Of a DNA stretch of 64,000 bases, positions 45,786-54,464 are shown piece after piece. The stretch lies in assembly GCF_040412085.2 (NCBI RefSeq), contig NZ_CP115920.1, forward strand, positions 2,728,001 through 2,792,000, written 5' to 3'. The DNA is from Vibrio sp. CB1-14. GTDB taxonomy: Bacteria > Pseudomonadota > Gammaproteobacteria > Enterobacterales > Vibrionaceae. The notes beneath the pieces are model-generated. The model searched no databases, was not told where the DNA came from, and was given only the letters and a program-made list of their open reading frames with translations. A program made the translations under genes and the position numbers. Every line of letters starts with the position of its first letter. Within the stretch, counting starts at the first letter, position 1.

Positions 45786-45803
45786 GTAAAGTATATACTT
45801 TAC
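45786..45803. repeat. 18-base perfect palindrome between bolA and rlmG
   Basis: GTAAAGTATATACTTTAC is fully self-complementary and lies about 45 bases upstream of bolA and 90 bases upstream of rlmG. Possible operator over a divergent promoter. It resembles a TyrR box at its ends, but the spacer is 8 rather than 6 bases. Confidence 0.5.
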
Positions 45804-45895
45804 TTAATCAATAATCTTCCCTTAAATCACATTCTGCTTGGCTTAGTTGAGAGGATTTTGTCAAAATACAACCATTGTCACCAATTCAAGAAATT

Positions 45896-47032
45896 ATGAA
45901 AACTGAACTGAACCTACTTGAGCGCAGCTACTCGCTTTTTCGCTACCCAAAACTTGCCAATGAGCAGCTCCAAGCATGGGATGCGGGTGACGAGTATCTG
46001 ATTCAACACGTTGAAGAGCTCGCTTTGCCCAAGTCATCGAATATTCTGATCCTCAACGATAACTTTGGAGCCCTTAGCTGTTGGTTTAGTAAAGAGCATA
46101 AGGTGACTACCGTCACGGATTCTTTTGTTTCCCTGCAAGGTATCAAAAGCAACTTGTCGGCCAACCAACTCAGTGGAGTGACCCTTCTCAATTCTACGGA
46201 TGCATGGCCAAGTGACATCGACCTCGTGCTGATGCAAATCCCACGCAATAATCGCTACTTAACTTGGCAGTTAGACCAACTTGCCCAAAAGTACGCAGGC
46301 CGCTGCCAGCTAATTGCGGTGAATAAAGCGAAAGAGATCCACTCCTCAACACTGAAACTGTTTGAGAAGTTTGCAGGCTCCACCACGACCTCGCTGGCGT
46401 GGAAAAAACACCGCCTAGTGTTTACTGAGCTATCTCGTGCTGCACAAAAACCCGCTGTGGAGGCCTATACGACTTGGCCGGTTGAAGGACACGAGCTAAC
46501 TCTTGCGAACTTACCCAATGTTTACTCCGGTGAAAGCTTGGATTTGGGCGCTCGCTTCATGTTAGAACATCTATCCAAACTCGATGCGGACAATAAAGAT
46601 GTCGTCGACCTTGGCTGTGGCAATGGCGTTTTATCGATAAAACTCAAGCAGCTTTCCCCAACCGCTCGCATTACTGCGGTCGATGAGAGTTTTATGGCAT
46701 CAGCCTCGGCAAAACATAACTTTAAACTTAATCAGTTAGACGACGCTCAATGCAAGTTCATCACGAACAATTGCTTGGATGGCTTTGAAGCGGCCTCACA
46801 AGATCGTGTCATCTGCAACCCACCCTTCCATCAACAGCAAGCCGTCACCGATCACATCGCTTGGCAAATGTTCTGTGATGCAAAGCATGTTCTTCGCCCT
46901 AAAGGCGAATTAATGGTTATCGGCAATCGTCACCTAGGCTACGATAAAAAACTGACGCGTCTCTTTGGCAAGCACAATGTTAAGCTTGTCGCCTCCAATG
47001 CCAAATTTGTTATTTTACAGGCAACTAAGTAA
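45896..47032 (+). CDS. rlmG: 23S rRNA (guanine1835-N2)-methyltransferase
   Basis: 378 residues from the ATG at 45896; a TTG seven codons earlier is less likely. Two methyltransferase-like domains: a degenerate N-terminal one (ILILNDNFGALSCWF) and a catalytic C-terminal one with the S-adenosylmethionine loop VVDLGCGNGVLSIKL and the amino-methylation motif CNPPFHQ. NPPF distinguishes N2-guanine methylases (RlmG/RsmC). The length and N-terminal RSYSLFRYPKLANEQLQAWD favour RlmG over RsmC. Confidence 0.93.
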   Translation: MKTELNLLERSYSLFRYPKLANEQLQAWDAGDEYLIQHVEELALPKSSNILILNDNFGALSCWFSKEHKVTTVTDSFVSLQGIKSNLSANQLSGVTLLNSTDAWPSDIDLVLMQIPRNNRYLTWQLDQLAQKYAGRCQLIAVNKAKEIHSSTLKLFEKFAGSTTTSLAWKKHRLVFTELSRAAQKPAVEAYTTWPVEGHELTLANLPNVYSGESLDLGARFMLEHLSKLDADNKDVVDLGCGNGVLSIKLKQLSPTARITAVDESFMASASAKHNFKLNQLDDAQCKFITNNCLDGFEAASQDRVICNPPFHQQQAVTDHIAWQMFCDAKHVLRPKGELMVIGNRHLGYDKKLTRLFGKHNVKLVASNAKFVILQATK

Positions 47033-47145
47033 AGATTGAGTCATAGTTGTCTCTAGGCAACGTGCATAAAAATAAGAATTCGCTATGATGCCAGCCATCG
47101 CTCGGTTTGGCTTCAATAGTATTAGAGTGTGAAAAGGAATCATTA

Positions 47146-47715
47146 ATGAAAAAGCTCGTTTTAGCGGCTTCCGTCGTACTGCTTGCTGCATGTGCAAGCC
47201 CTCAACAAGAACAAGTCAATTTTGCGCCTAAAGCGACAACTAGTGCCGCTAAAGTCGTCGAAAACAAATCGATGTCACTCTCTAGTAAAGACGTACGAAC
47301 AGCTCAATACGTCGCACTGCTCGACAATGGCCGCTCTAACATTACGCCAGTACATACTCGTCAAAATCTTCGTATCGGCATTGAAAATGCGCTAGTGAAT
47401 CAATTTTCATCGCAGGGCTACCAAGTCACCGTCAACAGCGAAAATGCGCTTCAAGTTGAAGTGCAGGAGGCATTAGTCTCGGTTAAACATACCGTGATGG
47501 AAAATGACATGACTGCAAATGTTGTGCTCGAAGTTACCGCCGAGAATGCCAAAGGTAAGCTGGTAAAAACTTACACGGGTACGGCGAAGCGCTCAGGCCT
47601 TATGAGCGCATCTAACGACGATATCGAAACCGTACTGAACGACACTGTTAACTTGGTACTCAAAGAGATCGCTAACGACAAAGAGCTGCAAGACTACATG
47701 AAGGAGCGTTTCTAA
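47146..47715 (+). CDS. yajG: YajG family lipoprotein
   Basis: 189 residues from the ATG at 47146 with AAGGA eight bases upstream. Lipoprotein signal MKKLVLAASVVLLAACAS with Cys at about 16. The mature domain is the YajG fold (SKDVRTAQYVALLDNGRSN, LRIGIENALVNQFSSQGY). Role unknown. It overlaps the cyclophilin gene by one base and sits near bolA and ampG, as in enterobacteria. Confidence 0.93.
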   Translation: MKKLVLAASVVLLAACASPQQEQVNFAPKATTSAAKVVENKSMSLSSKDVRTAQYVALLDNGRSNITPVHTRQNLRIGIENALVNQFSSQGYQVTVNSENALQVEVQEALVSVKHTVMENDMTANVVLEVTAENAKGKLVKTYTGTAKRSGLMSASNDDIETVLNDTVNLVLKEIANDKELQDYMKERF

Positions 47716-48263
47716 TGCTAAAAACGGCTATTGCTACCCTAGCGCTTGTTGCAACGAGCGTATTCGCTGGCCCTAAAGTTGCCGTGGATACCAACTTAGG
47801 CCGCTTTGTGGTTGAACTTAATCAAGAAAAAGCGCCGGTAAGCGTTGAGAACTTTCTAAAGTACGTGGATGACGGCAGCTACGTTAACAGCCAGTTCCAC
47901 CGTGTGATCCCAGGCTTTATGGCACAAGGCGGTGGCTTTGCTAAAGACTTTAAACGTCTACCAACCTATGCGCCTATTGAAAATGAAGCATCAAACGGCT
48001 TGGATAACGATGCAGCAACCATTGCAATGGCGCGTACCCGCGATCCAAACTCAGCGACGCGCCAGTTCTTTATCAACTTCATTGACAATGATTTCCTCAA
48101 CTACAGCGTGACTAACCCTGGCTATGCCGTATTCGGTAAGGTTGTTGAAGGTTTTGACGTAGTACAAAAAATGGGGCAAAAACCAACTCGCAGCACCCGC
48201 GGAATGAGCGATGTGCCACTCGATCCCATCATTATCACTAAAATGGAAAAAATCAGCGATTAA
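47715..48263 (+). CDS. Periplasmic peptidyl-prolyl cis-trans isomerase (cyclophilin)
   Basis: 182 residues. An 18-residue signal peptide (MLKTAIATLALVATSVFA) directs it to the periplasm. Cyclophilin core: VDTNLGRFVVELNQEKAP, SQFHRVIPGFMAQGGG (catalytic Arg in FHRVI), RTRDPNSATRQFFIN and GYAVFGKVVEGFDVV. It accelerates proline isomerisation during folding of envelope proteins and corresponds to PpiA in E. coli. The one-base overlap with yajG implies co-translation. Confidence 0.94.
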   Translation: MLKTAIATLALVATSVFAGPKVAVDTNLGRFVVELNQEKAPVSVENFLKYVDDGSYVNSQFHRVIPGFMAQGGGFAKDFKRLPTYAPIENEASNGLDNDAATIAMARTRDPNSATRQFFINFIDNDFLNYSVTNPGYAVFGKVVEGFDVVQKMGQKPTRSTRGMSDVPLDPIIITKMEKISD

Positions 48264-48273
48264 CACCAAAAAG

Positions 48274-48291
48274 AGAGAGGTTCGCCTCTCT
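48274..48291 (+). terminator. Hairpin after the cyclophilin gene
   Basis: AGAGAGG-TTCG-CCTCTCT with a stable UUCG-type tetraloop, followed by only two further Ts. Probably a partial terminator before ampG. Confidence 0.55.
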
Positions 48292-48344
48292 TTGCTTGTT
48301 ATGCGTATCCATTCCTTTTCGCTGCACTCGCAAGGAGCACACCT

Positions 48345-49730
48345 GTGGAACAACAAATGAATTGGCTTGATACGGTCAAAAGTTACTGGGATAAAAGGCT
48401 ACTTTGGGTCTTTATGATGGGGTGCTCAAGCGGCTTCCCATGGGTTTTGATTGGATCGAATATGTCTGGCTGGCTAAAAGATGCTGGACTCACTCGCGCT
48501 GCTATCGGTTACTTTGGTTCTGTGTTTGCGGTTTATGCCATCAACTTTCTTTGGGCACCTTTGGTCGACAGGGTAAAGCTTCCTATTCTGCATAGTACAC
48601 TTGGTCAGCGCCGCAGCTGGATTTTCCTTTGCCAGAGCTTTATTTTGGTCGGGACACTGTTTATTGCAGGCGTAAACCCAGCGAACAACCTGATGTTTAC
48701 ATCTATGTTGGCACTGTGCATCGCCATTTCATCAGCGACGCAAGACATTGCGATTGATGCTTATCGTATCGATACTTTTCCAAAATCAGAGTCCAATAAA
48801 CTACCACAAGCTTCTGCAATGGCTGTTATCGGTTGGTGGACGGGTTACTCATTACCTGGCTACTTAGCGTTTGTTAATGCTGACTCTATGGGATGGAATG
48901 GCGTTTACTATGGCATGGCAGGCATCGTTGTCATCCTTATGCTGTTTACTCTATTCGTTAGTGAACCTAAAACTGATCGCGAAGCACTGCAAGCACAAGC
49001 CGAAGCTCGTCACAACAAAGTGGTCGGCAGTCGCTTTACCAGCTGGATTTCCGTCACGGTCGTAGAGCCATTTTTGGACTTCTTTCGTCGCAATGGCGTT
49101 CAAGTTGCGATCACCTTACTGCTGTTCGTGTTCTTGTTTAAGATTGGGGAAGCCTTCTTAGGGCGCATGTCGATTACCTTCTACAAAGAAATTGGCTTTA
49201 GTAACGAGCAAATTGGCTACTACTCTAAGCTTATTGGTTGGGGGGCGACCATCGTCTTTACACTACTAGGCAGTATGGTCAACGTTCGCTTTGGCATTGT
49301 AAAAGGATTGATGATCGGCGGCATTGCAATGAGTGCCAGTAATCTGATGTTTGCATGGATAGCAAAAGTTGGACCAAACGAAACTTTGTTCTTAGCTACA
49401 ATCATTGTTGATAACTTCACAACGGCATTTTCGACCGTAGCATTTGTTTCCTTCCTGACCATCCTTACCGGCCAAGCATTTTCTGCTACTCAGTACGCGC
49501 TACTCGCGTCTCTGGGTAACTTCGGTAGGACCACATTGGCATCGTTCAGCGGTGAAATGGTAGACGCCCTCAATGACTGGAGCTTGTTCTTTATTATTAC
49601 ATCGCTGATGGTGATCCCTAGCCTTATCATGCTGTATTCACTACGTCATTATTTTAATGACCTACTTGAAAAAGCGAGACATAGAGACGAGAGCCCAGCA
49701 TCTAAAGAGCAAGAAAACCTGTCTCAGTAG
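48345..49730 (+). CDS. ampG: Muropeptide transporter AmpG
   Basis: 461 residues from a GTG with AAGGAG eight bases upstream. Twelve-helix major facilitator protein that imports GlcNAc-anhydroMurNAc peptides for cell-wall recycling and beta-lactamase control. Family marks: FSSGFPW-like SSGFPWVLIGSNMSGWLKD, FLWAPLVDRVKLP, SATQDIAIDAYRID, and GEAFLGRMSITFYKEIG. Its substrates are made by lytic transglycosylases such as MltA encoded in this window. A terminator follows. Confidence 0.95.
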   Translation: MEQQMNWLDTVKSYWDKRLLWVFMMGCSSGFPWVLIGSNMSGWLKDAGLTRAAIGYFGSVFAVYAINFLWAPLVDRVKLPILHSTLGQRRSWIFLCQSFILVGTLFIAGVNPANNLMFTSMLALCIAISSATQDIAIDAYRIDTFPKSESNKLPQASAMAVIGWWTGYSLPGYLAFVNADSMGWNGVYYGMAGIVVILMLFTLFVSEPKTDREALQAQAEARHNKVVGSRFTSWISVTVVEPFLDFFRRNGVQVAITLLLFVFLFKIGEAFLGRMSITFYKEIGFSNEQIGYYSKLIGWGATIVFTLLGSMVNVRFGIVKGLMIGGIAMSASNLMFAWIAKVGPNETLFLATIIVDNFTTAFSTVAFVSFLTILTGQAFSATQYALLASLGNFGRTTLASFSGEMVDALNDWSLFFIITSLMVIPSLIMLYSLRHYFNDLLEKARHRDESPASKEQENLSQ

Positions 49731-49751
49731 CACTGCCATTACAACGAAAAA

Positions 49752-49771
49752 GGCTCGCATCAGTGCGAGCC
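49752..49771. terminator. Intrinsic terminator between ampG and chrR
   Basis: GGCTCGCA-TCAG-TGCGAGCC, flanked by AAAAA and TTTC, works for rightward ampG and, with the A-run, for leftward chrR. Confidence 0.82.
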
Positions 49772-49802
49772 TTTCATTTGGTTGAAGCTTTCATATCAAG
49801 CT

Positions 49803-50483
49803 CTAAGGATACATCCCTTTTCCGAAGCGGTTAAAGACTCTCGCCACCCCTTGGGTGAAAATCATAGGCTCGGTCAGAACTGACAAACACAAACAATCTT
49901 GTCCGGATGCTGTCTGAGGCGCGTGCTTGGTGTCGCCGTCTTCGCGAATGAAATCGCCTTCGTGATATTCACCATTCTCGTCACTGAAACTGCCATGGAG
50001 AACCAGAGTCGACTCAAAACCTTTGTGCGTATGTTGAGGTACTTGTACGCCTTCAGTGATATACAACAAACTCACTCTGCAGTCTTCGTCAATCTCAATG
50101 TTTGAGGTAAACACTTTACCGCCATAACTCTTCCACTCTCCCATTCGCTCTACGAAAGGTTTGAGCGTTGCAGGCACCTTAAACGACTTGCCATTCACCT
50201 CAACGGTTGCTGCCGTCCTAACCTTCGGTTTACTAAAGTCGGCATCTAACGTCATGATGTCGTTCATCATGGTATCGAACACTAGAGCGAGCTCAGAATC
50301 AGAGATGGCGCCCTCAGTACCGCTGGCGACCAAATCCTCAGCAGCCTCTTCCTCGTACTTAGCCACCAATTGACGGCAGTGAGAGCATGTTTCTAAATGC
50401 GTAGCGACGGCAGCTCCATGAGCGGAATCGATCTCCCCAGTCGCGTAGCACTTCAAAACTTGTTTATCTGGGTGGTAACTCAT
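49803..50483 (-). CDS. chrR: ChrR-type anti-sigma factor
   Basis: 226 residues. N-terminal zinc-binding anti-sigma domain with His4 and the H-x3-C-x2-C set His29, Cys33, Cys36; C-terminal cupin domain with likely metal ligands His151, His153 and Glu157 (QHTHKGFESTLVLHG). In Rhodobacter, ChrR releases its sigma factor when singlet oxygen is present, and Vibrio homologues act similarly under light and oxidative stress. It starts one base after the sigma gene stop, with the ribosome-binding site GGAGGCGGAG inside that gene. Confidence 0.92.
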   Translation of the reverse strand: MSYHPDKQVLKCYATGEIDSAHGAAVATHLETCSHCRQLVAKYEEEAAEDLVASGTEGAISDSELALVFDTMMNDIMTLDADFSKPKVRTAATVEVNGKSFKVPATLKPFVERMGEWKSYGGKVFTSNIEIDEDCRVSLLYITEGVQVPQHTHKGFESTLVLHGSFSDENGEYHEGDFIREDGDTKHAPQTASGQDCLCLSVLTEPMIFTQGVARVFNRFGKGMYP

Positions 50484-50484
50484 A

Positions 50485-51063
50485 TTACTCCGCCTCCATT
50501 GAATGTCTTAATTTTTCTACAGCTAATCTGAGACGGGACTTAACAGTCCCCAGCGGGATATCGAACATATCGGCCACTTGCTGGTGAGGAAGCTCCTCTA
50601 AGTACACAGCTCTGACAACCTCTCTTTGTGCTTTTGGCAAATCCTCCAAAAAATTCAAAATTTGCTCTTTTAAACGATCAGTCTCAGGCGAATAATGCTC
50701 AACAAAATCTGGCGGACAATAATCTGTTGGCCAGATATCGTCAGCATGCACGTGCAACTCTCTACCCTTCTGTTTGCGAAGCATGTCGTAACACAAGTTT
50801 CGTGCGATGGTGTAAATCCAAGTCGACAGCGAGCTCTTACTACCGTCAAAAAGGTGTGCTTTCTGCCAAACCGTAGCCATTGCCTCTTGAACCATTTCGA
50901 TCGCTACTTGCTCGTTGCCCATGTGCTTGTAAGTGAACTGCTTGAGGCGAGGAGAGAAGTAACTGAACACAGTGGCAAAGGCGCGCTTATCGCGCTGTTT
51001 TACCTTCTCCATACACTCTGCCCACTCTTGCTTGGTGAGCGCCTCTGGACTCTCTACTATCAT
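50485..51063 (-). CDS. rpoE: ECF sigma factor partnered with ChrR (RpoE/ECF11-like)
   Basis: 192 residues with region 2 (VFSYFSPRLKQFTYKHMGNE, TWIYTIARNLCYDMLRKQK) and region 4 (DLPKAQREVVRAVYLEELPH, MFDIPLGTVKSRLRL), and no region 1 or 3, so an ECF type. The ChrR partner immediately downstream places it in the group responding to singlet oxygen/photo-oxidative stress, not the envelope-stress RpoE. The promoter upstream has the sequence this group recognises, so autoregulation is expected. The symbol is the family name used for the Rhodobacter protein. Confidence 0.92.
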   Translation of the reverse strand: MIVESPEALTKQEWAECMEKVKQRDKRAFATVFSYFSPRLKQFTYKHMGNEQVAIEMVQEAMATVWQKAHLFDGSKSSLSTWIYTIARNLCYDMLRKQKGRELHVHADDIWPTDYCPPDFVEHYSPETDRLKEQILNFLEDLPKAQREVVRAVYLEELPHQQVADMFDIPLGTVKSRLRLAVEKLRHSMEAE

Positions 51064-51110
51064 GCTTATGTCCCTAAAGTTGATATCGCAACATTACTGC
51101 CTTACCAGAT

Positions 51111-51141
51111 CATAATACGCTATGTTAAACGAATTGGATCA
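51111..51141 (-). promoter_or_regulatory. Candidate autoregulated ECF promoter
   Basis: Minus strand TGATCC (51141-51136), 18-base spacer, then TATTATG (51117-51111), close to the TGATCC-N18-TAAGA type recognised by the singlet-oxygen sigma factor of Rhodobacter. The start would lie about 40 bases before the sigma gene ATG. Confidence 0.7.
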
Positions 51142-51154
51142 CTAATTAGTCAGC

Positions 51155-51751
51155 TCAGTGCCGCGTTTCCTCTTGAATATCCCCCGACTTGAACGCTTCG
51201 GTGAGAAAATTGACCGCGGTACTGCAATCAGGTTGCGTCACTAAATGTTCGAAGTGGTTGCACTCCAGCGGCAAGACTTCAAGCCATCGCTGACTGACCC
51301 AAGCAGCGTCATCAAAAAAACGATGAAGATATAAGTCGCCAATTTGAGGGAATTTCTTATAGACGTCTTGCAAGCGTTCTCCGAGAATTTGGTTCTCATC
51401 GCTGAGCTCTTCTGTAGCCCACCCTTCTAACCAATTTACCGAGGCAAATCTAAGGCCGTCGTCATATGCCCCCACGTCGGTCACCCGAAACTTCTTGATA
51501 CCGGATACCGTAATTCCCAACATACCGTCGTCAAGCGTTTCAAAATCGACAATGCTAACGAATGTCCCGATCTCCGAGACATTCTTTGGAATGGTGCTTG
51601 AGTCTCCACTTATAAGACAGACACCAAAGCCTGTTTCGTTCTTGAGGCATTCGGTGACCATTCTTTTGTAGCGAGGCTCAAATATCCTCAGCCTCATTTT
51701 TCCTTCTGGCAAAACCACTGAGCGCAGTGGAAAAAGCATAATCTGTGACAT
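51155..51751 (-). CDS. Lon protease N-terminal (substrate-binding) domain protein
   Basis: 198 residues with AGGGAAC six bases before the ATG. The whole protein is one LON_substr_bdg domain (PUA-like beta barrel plus helices): IMLFPLRSVVLPEGKMRLRIFEPRY, NETGFGVCLISG, GTFVSIVDFETLDDGMLGITVSG and the helical C-terminus. No ATPase or protease domain. Stand-alone members are of unknown role. It lies upstream of the ECF promoter in the same direction, so read-through from it into the sigma gene is possible. Confidence 0.9.
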   Translation of the reverse strand: MSQIMLFPLRSVVLPEGKMRLRIFEPRYKRMVTECLKNETGFGVCLISGDSSTIPKNVSEIGTFVSIVDFETLDDGMLGITVSGIKKFRVTDVGAYDDGLRFASVNWLEGWATEELSDENQILGERLQDVYKKFPQIGDLYLHRFFDDAAWVSQRWLEVLPLECNHFEHLVTQPDCSTAVNFLTEAFKSGDIQEETRH

Positions 51752-52051
51752 GATTGTTCCCTTTGTTACTACATCAGTGTTTACGCCTGTAATTAAAATA
51801 CGATCAGCACCACATTGTTAACAAGTGCAATTGAATGTTAACTTCCAGCCAAAAAAAATTGATCGATTTGTGTACGTTTTATAGAAGTTCCCTTAATCCT
51901 TTTTGTTTTGTGATAGGTATCACAAACTTTAGTAAACGTTTGCGGTGTTGCACATTTACTTTGGGATATAAATCGCTATCATGCCCACCCATCGGATGAG
52001 TTCGCACGGACAGCGGCCAATTTACAGTACAACTTGAAGAGTTTTCACACT
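51752..52051 (+). promoter_or_regulatory. ompK upstream region with CRP site
   Basis: 300 bases without a gene. TGTGA-TAGGTA-TCACA (51909-51924) is a perfect CRP half-site pair. A TATAAA at 51967-51972 would put the transcription start near 51979, with the CRP centre about 62 bases upstream, the class I activation position. ompK would then rise with cAMP-CRP. Confidence 0.72.
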
Positions 52052-52837
52052 ATGCGTAAATCACTTTTAGCTCTTGGCGTTGTTGCAGCAGTTGCTGCAG
52101 TGCCAGCATCTGCAGAATATCTATACGGTTTTGGTGGTGTTTACCTTGATCACCAGAGCTGGGATCACGGTCCAAACGCAATCCAAGATGGCCAAGACGG
52201 CAAAGGTCGTAACCAATTCGTACTAGGTATCGAAGGTGGTGCAGGTTTCACTTGGGGTGAGCTATATGGTTTCTACGACCGCGAGAGCGTAGAGAAAAGC
52301 TCTTCTGAGCAGAAAAACTCGATGAAAGGTACTGCGCACGTTTACCTAGGTGACTCTGGCGTTTCTCTATACGGTCAGGTTTACCACCACGATAACCCTA
52401 ACCAAAGCGAAACTAACCGCGTTCTTGGTCTTGGTTACACAGCGCTTAAAGGCGATAACTGGTTCTTCAAACCATGGGTTGGTGTTCACGACATCACGTC
52501 TTGGGATTCTTTCTCACCAAACCAACGCGTTAACGGTAGCAACGGTTACATGGCTGGTTGGACCGCACGCTACGGCTTCGAAGCATTTGGTCAAAACTTC
52601 TCATTCGTTAACTGGAACGAGATCGAGTTCGATCGCAACGACGAATACGCTCAAAACCAAGGCGGTAAAAACGGCCTAAACGGTGCGTTGCTATTCAACT
52701 GGCACGCAACTGAGCACCTAACTGCTGCTATTCAATACCGTTACTTCAACAACAAACTTGGTGTTTACGGTTCATCAGGTAGCAACCAGCAACATTACGG
52801 TGACGCTATCATCTACCGTATGCAGTACAACTTCTAA
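52052..52837 (+). CDS. ompK: Outer membrane protein OmpK (nucleoside-specific channel family)
   Basis: 261 residues from the ATG at 52052; the frame is open six codons further. Sec signal peptide of about 21 residues ending in ASA. The mature part is a 12-stranded barrel-like pattern of alternating aromatic residues (GFGGVYLDHQSWDHG, WFFKPWVGVHDIT, AIQYRYFNNKLGVYG) ending in the C-terminal Phe typical of outer-membrane barrels (IIYRMQYNF). The family includes Tsx and the Vibrio OmpK, the receptor of phage KVP40. Codon use is that of a strongly expressed gene. Likely CRP-activated; a terminator follows. Confidence 0.92.
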   Translation: MRKSLLALGVVAAVAAVPASAEYLYGFGGVYLDHQSWDHGPNAIQDGQDGKGRNQFVLGIEGGAGFTWGELYGFYDRESVEKSSSEQKNSMKGTAHVYLGDSGVSLYGQVYHHDNPNQSETNRVLGLGYTALKGDNWFFKPWVGVHDITSWDSFSPNQRVNGSNGYMAGWTARYGFEAFGQNFSFVNWNEIEFDRNDEYAQNQGGKNGLNGALLFNWHATEHLTAAIQYRYFNNKLGVYGSSGSNQQHYGDAIIYRMQYNF

Positions 52838-52860
52838 TTCTCAGAATGTTAGAAGTTCGA

Positions 52861-52886
52861 AAAAATGGCGCTCTCGCGCCATTTTT
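52861..52886 (+). terminator. Intrinsic terminator after ompK
   Basis: AAAAATGGCGC (52861-52871) pairs with GCGCCATTTTT (52876-52886), TCTC loop, T-run following. Confidence 0.92.
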
Positions 52887-52972
52887 TGTATCTAAAATTC
52901 GCGCACTAAGCTTTCGACCAACTTAGCTAACTTTGCTATCCTTCTCGCTTCATTCACTACCCGTAGATAATT

Positions 52973-53866
52973 GTGAACATTACCATTCTAGGCCCTGGTG
53001 CCGTTGGTTCCTTATACGCTTACAAACTTCATCTCGCTGGTCATTCTATTTCTCTTTGGGGACGTACTTCATCTAGCAAAATCGAGGTAACTCTCGATGA
53101 TGGGGAAAGCATTGCGTTCAACAATCAAAGCCTTGAAGATTTGGAACGATGTGACCTGTTGGTTGTGACTGTAAAAGCGTGGCAAGTGAAAAGCGCGCTA
53201 CTGCCGCTCCTGACTCATCTTCACCCAGACGCTATCATTCTGTTTTTGCACAATGGAATGGGAACCGTTGATAGCCTATCGGAGCAGCTAGCACATCGGC
53301 CTGTGCTGCTGGGTACGAGCACACACGGTGCTCTCAAGGTAAACAGCTCTACCGTCCACCATACAGGTATCGGACAAACACTCATCGGCGCATGGAACAA
53401 AAAAGGTCAGCAGTGCGAATTTGTCGCCGAGGTCTTTGATCATGGTTTCTCTCCGGCACAGTGGCACAGCATTATCCAACAAGCGTTATGGACTAAGCTG
53501 GTAATCAACTGCGCAATCAACCCGTTGACCGCCATCCTCGACTGTCGCAATGGTCAACTGGCAAACCATGAGTATCGAGAGCAACTATTTAGTATCGTAA
53601 AAGAAGCGGTTACTTGCGCAAGGTTCGATGGGGTCGAGTTAGATGCACCGGTTTTACTCGACACCGTAGTGAATGTGGCTAAATCTACGGCACAAAACTA
53701 CTCGTCTATGCACCAAGACATTTATAATAAAAGGCAAAGTGAAATCGATTTTATCAACGGTTACGTGGTCAATATTGCTACTAAACACCATGTCGATATA
53801 CCGAATAACTTATCCCTGTATCAAAAAATTAAGCAAATAGAAGCAAGCTGGAGCCAGCATGACTAA
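52973..53866 (+). CDS. panE: 2-dehydropantoate 2-reductase
   Basis: 297 residues from a GTG. PanE reduces ketopantoate to pantoate with NADPH in coenzyme A synthesis. N-terminal Rossmann motif ITILGPGAVGSLYAYKL, LVVTVKAWQV, FLHNGMG, GTSTHGALK, and the catalytic Lys in LWTKLVINCAINPLTAIL; SEIDFINGYVV with the family's conserved Glu and Asn lies near the C-terminus. It overlaps yajL by 8 bases, the same pairing as in E. coli. Confidence 0.95.
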   Translation: MNITILGPGAVGSLYAYKLHLAGHSISLWGRTSSSKIEVTLDDGESIAFNNQSLEDLERCDLLVVTVKAWQVKSALLPLLTHLHPDAIILFLHNGMGTVDSLSEQLAHRPVLLGTSTHGALKVNSSTVHHTGIGQTLIGAWNKKGQQCEFVAEVFDHGFSPAQWHSIIQQALWTKLVINCAINPLTAILDCRNGQLANHEYREQLFSIVKEAVTCARFDGVELDAPVLLDTVVNVAKSTAQNYSSMHQDIYNKRQSEIDFINGYVVNIATKHHVDIPNNLSLYQKIKQIEASWSQHD

Positions 53867-54464
53867 AAAGGTACTTGTCCCTATCGCCCCAGGCACGGAA
53901 GAAATGGAAGCCATTACCATCATAGATATTATGGTGAGAGCAGGTTTTGACGTCACCGTGGCGAGCGCTGACTTCGATGGCGCATTGACGATGAAAGCCT
54001 CCCGTGGGGTAACCTTAACGGCCGATTGTAAATTGGTAGATATTGCAGACGACGAGTTCGACGTTATCGCACTGCCTGGCGGTGTCGGTGGTTCGGAAGT
54101 ATTCCGTGATAGCACACTATTGGTAGAGATGGTTCGCCAACACAAATACGATGGCAAACTCTTGGCAGCCATTTGCGCAGCGCCTGCTCTTGTGTTACAG
54201 CATCATCAGCTATATCCAGATGCCCTAATGACTTGCCACCCAAGTTTTAAGTCTCATATCTCTGAAAATCGTTGGCGCGATAAGCGCGTCACCATGGATA
54301 TCAACCACAACCTAATCACCAGCCAAGGACCAGGTACTGCGCTTGAATTTGCCATCGAGATCATCATTGCACTCTGCGGTAAAGAAAAAGCATGGGAAGT
54401 GGCTGAACCTATGGTTACCAACCCAACTCTGCACTACCACAAGATGGGAAAGTACGATGACTGA
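53859..54464 (+). CDS. yajL: DJ-1 family protein YajL
   Basis: 201 residues. DJ-1/PfpI fold with catalytic Cys106 in AAICAAPALVL and Glu in GTEEMEAI. YajL is a covalent chaperone/deglycase-like protein that protects against oxidative and glyoxal damage; the exact activity is debated. The C-terminal HYHKMGKYDD is typical. Its stop overlaps the csdA start by 8 bases, so panE, yajL and csdA form a coupled set. Confidence 0.94.
   Translation: MTKKVLVPIAPGTEEMEAITIIDIMVRAGFDVTVASADFDGALTMKASRGVTLTADCKLVDIADDEFDVIALPGGVGGSEVFRDSTLLVEMVRQHKYDGKLLAAICAAPALVLQHHQLYPDALMTCHPSFKSHISENRWRDKRVTMDINHNLITSQGPGTALEFAIEIIIALCGKEKAWEVAEPMVTNPTLHYHKMGKYDD

Noticed and set aside
45786..45803. TyrR box
   Set aside because: The arms fit GTAAA/TTTAC, but the spacer is 8 bases rather than 6.
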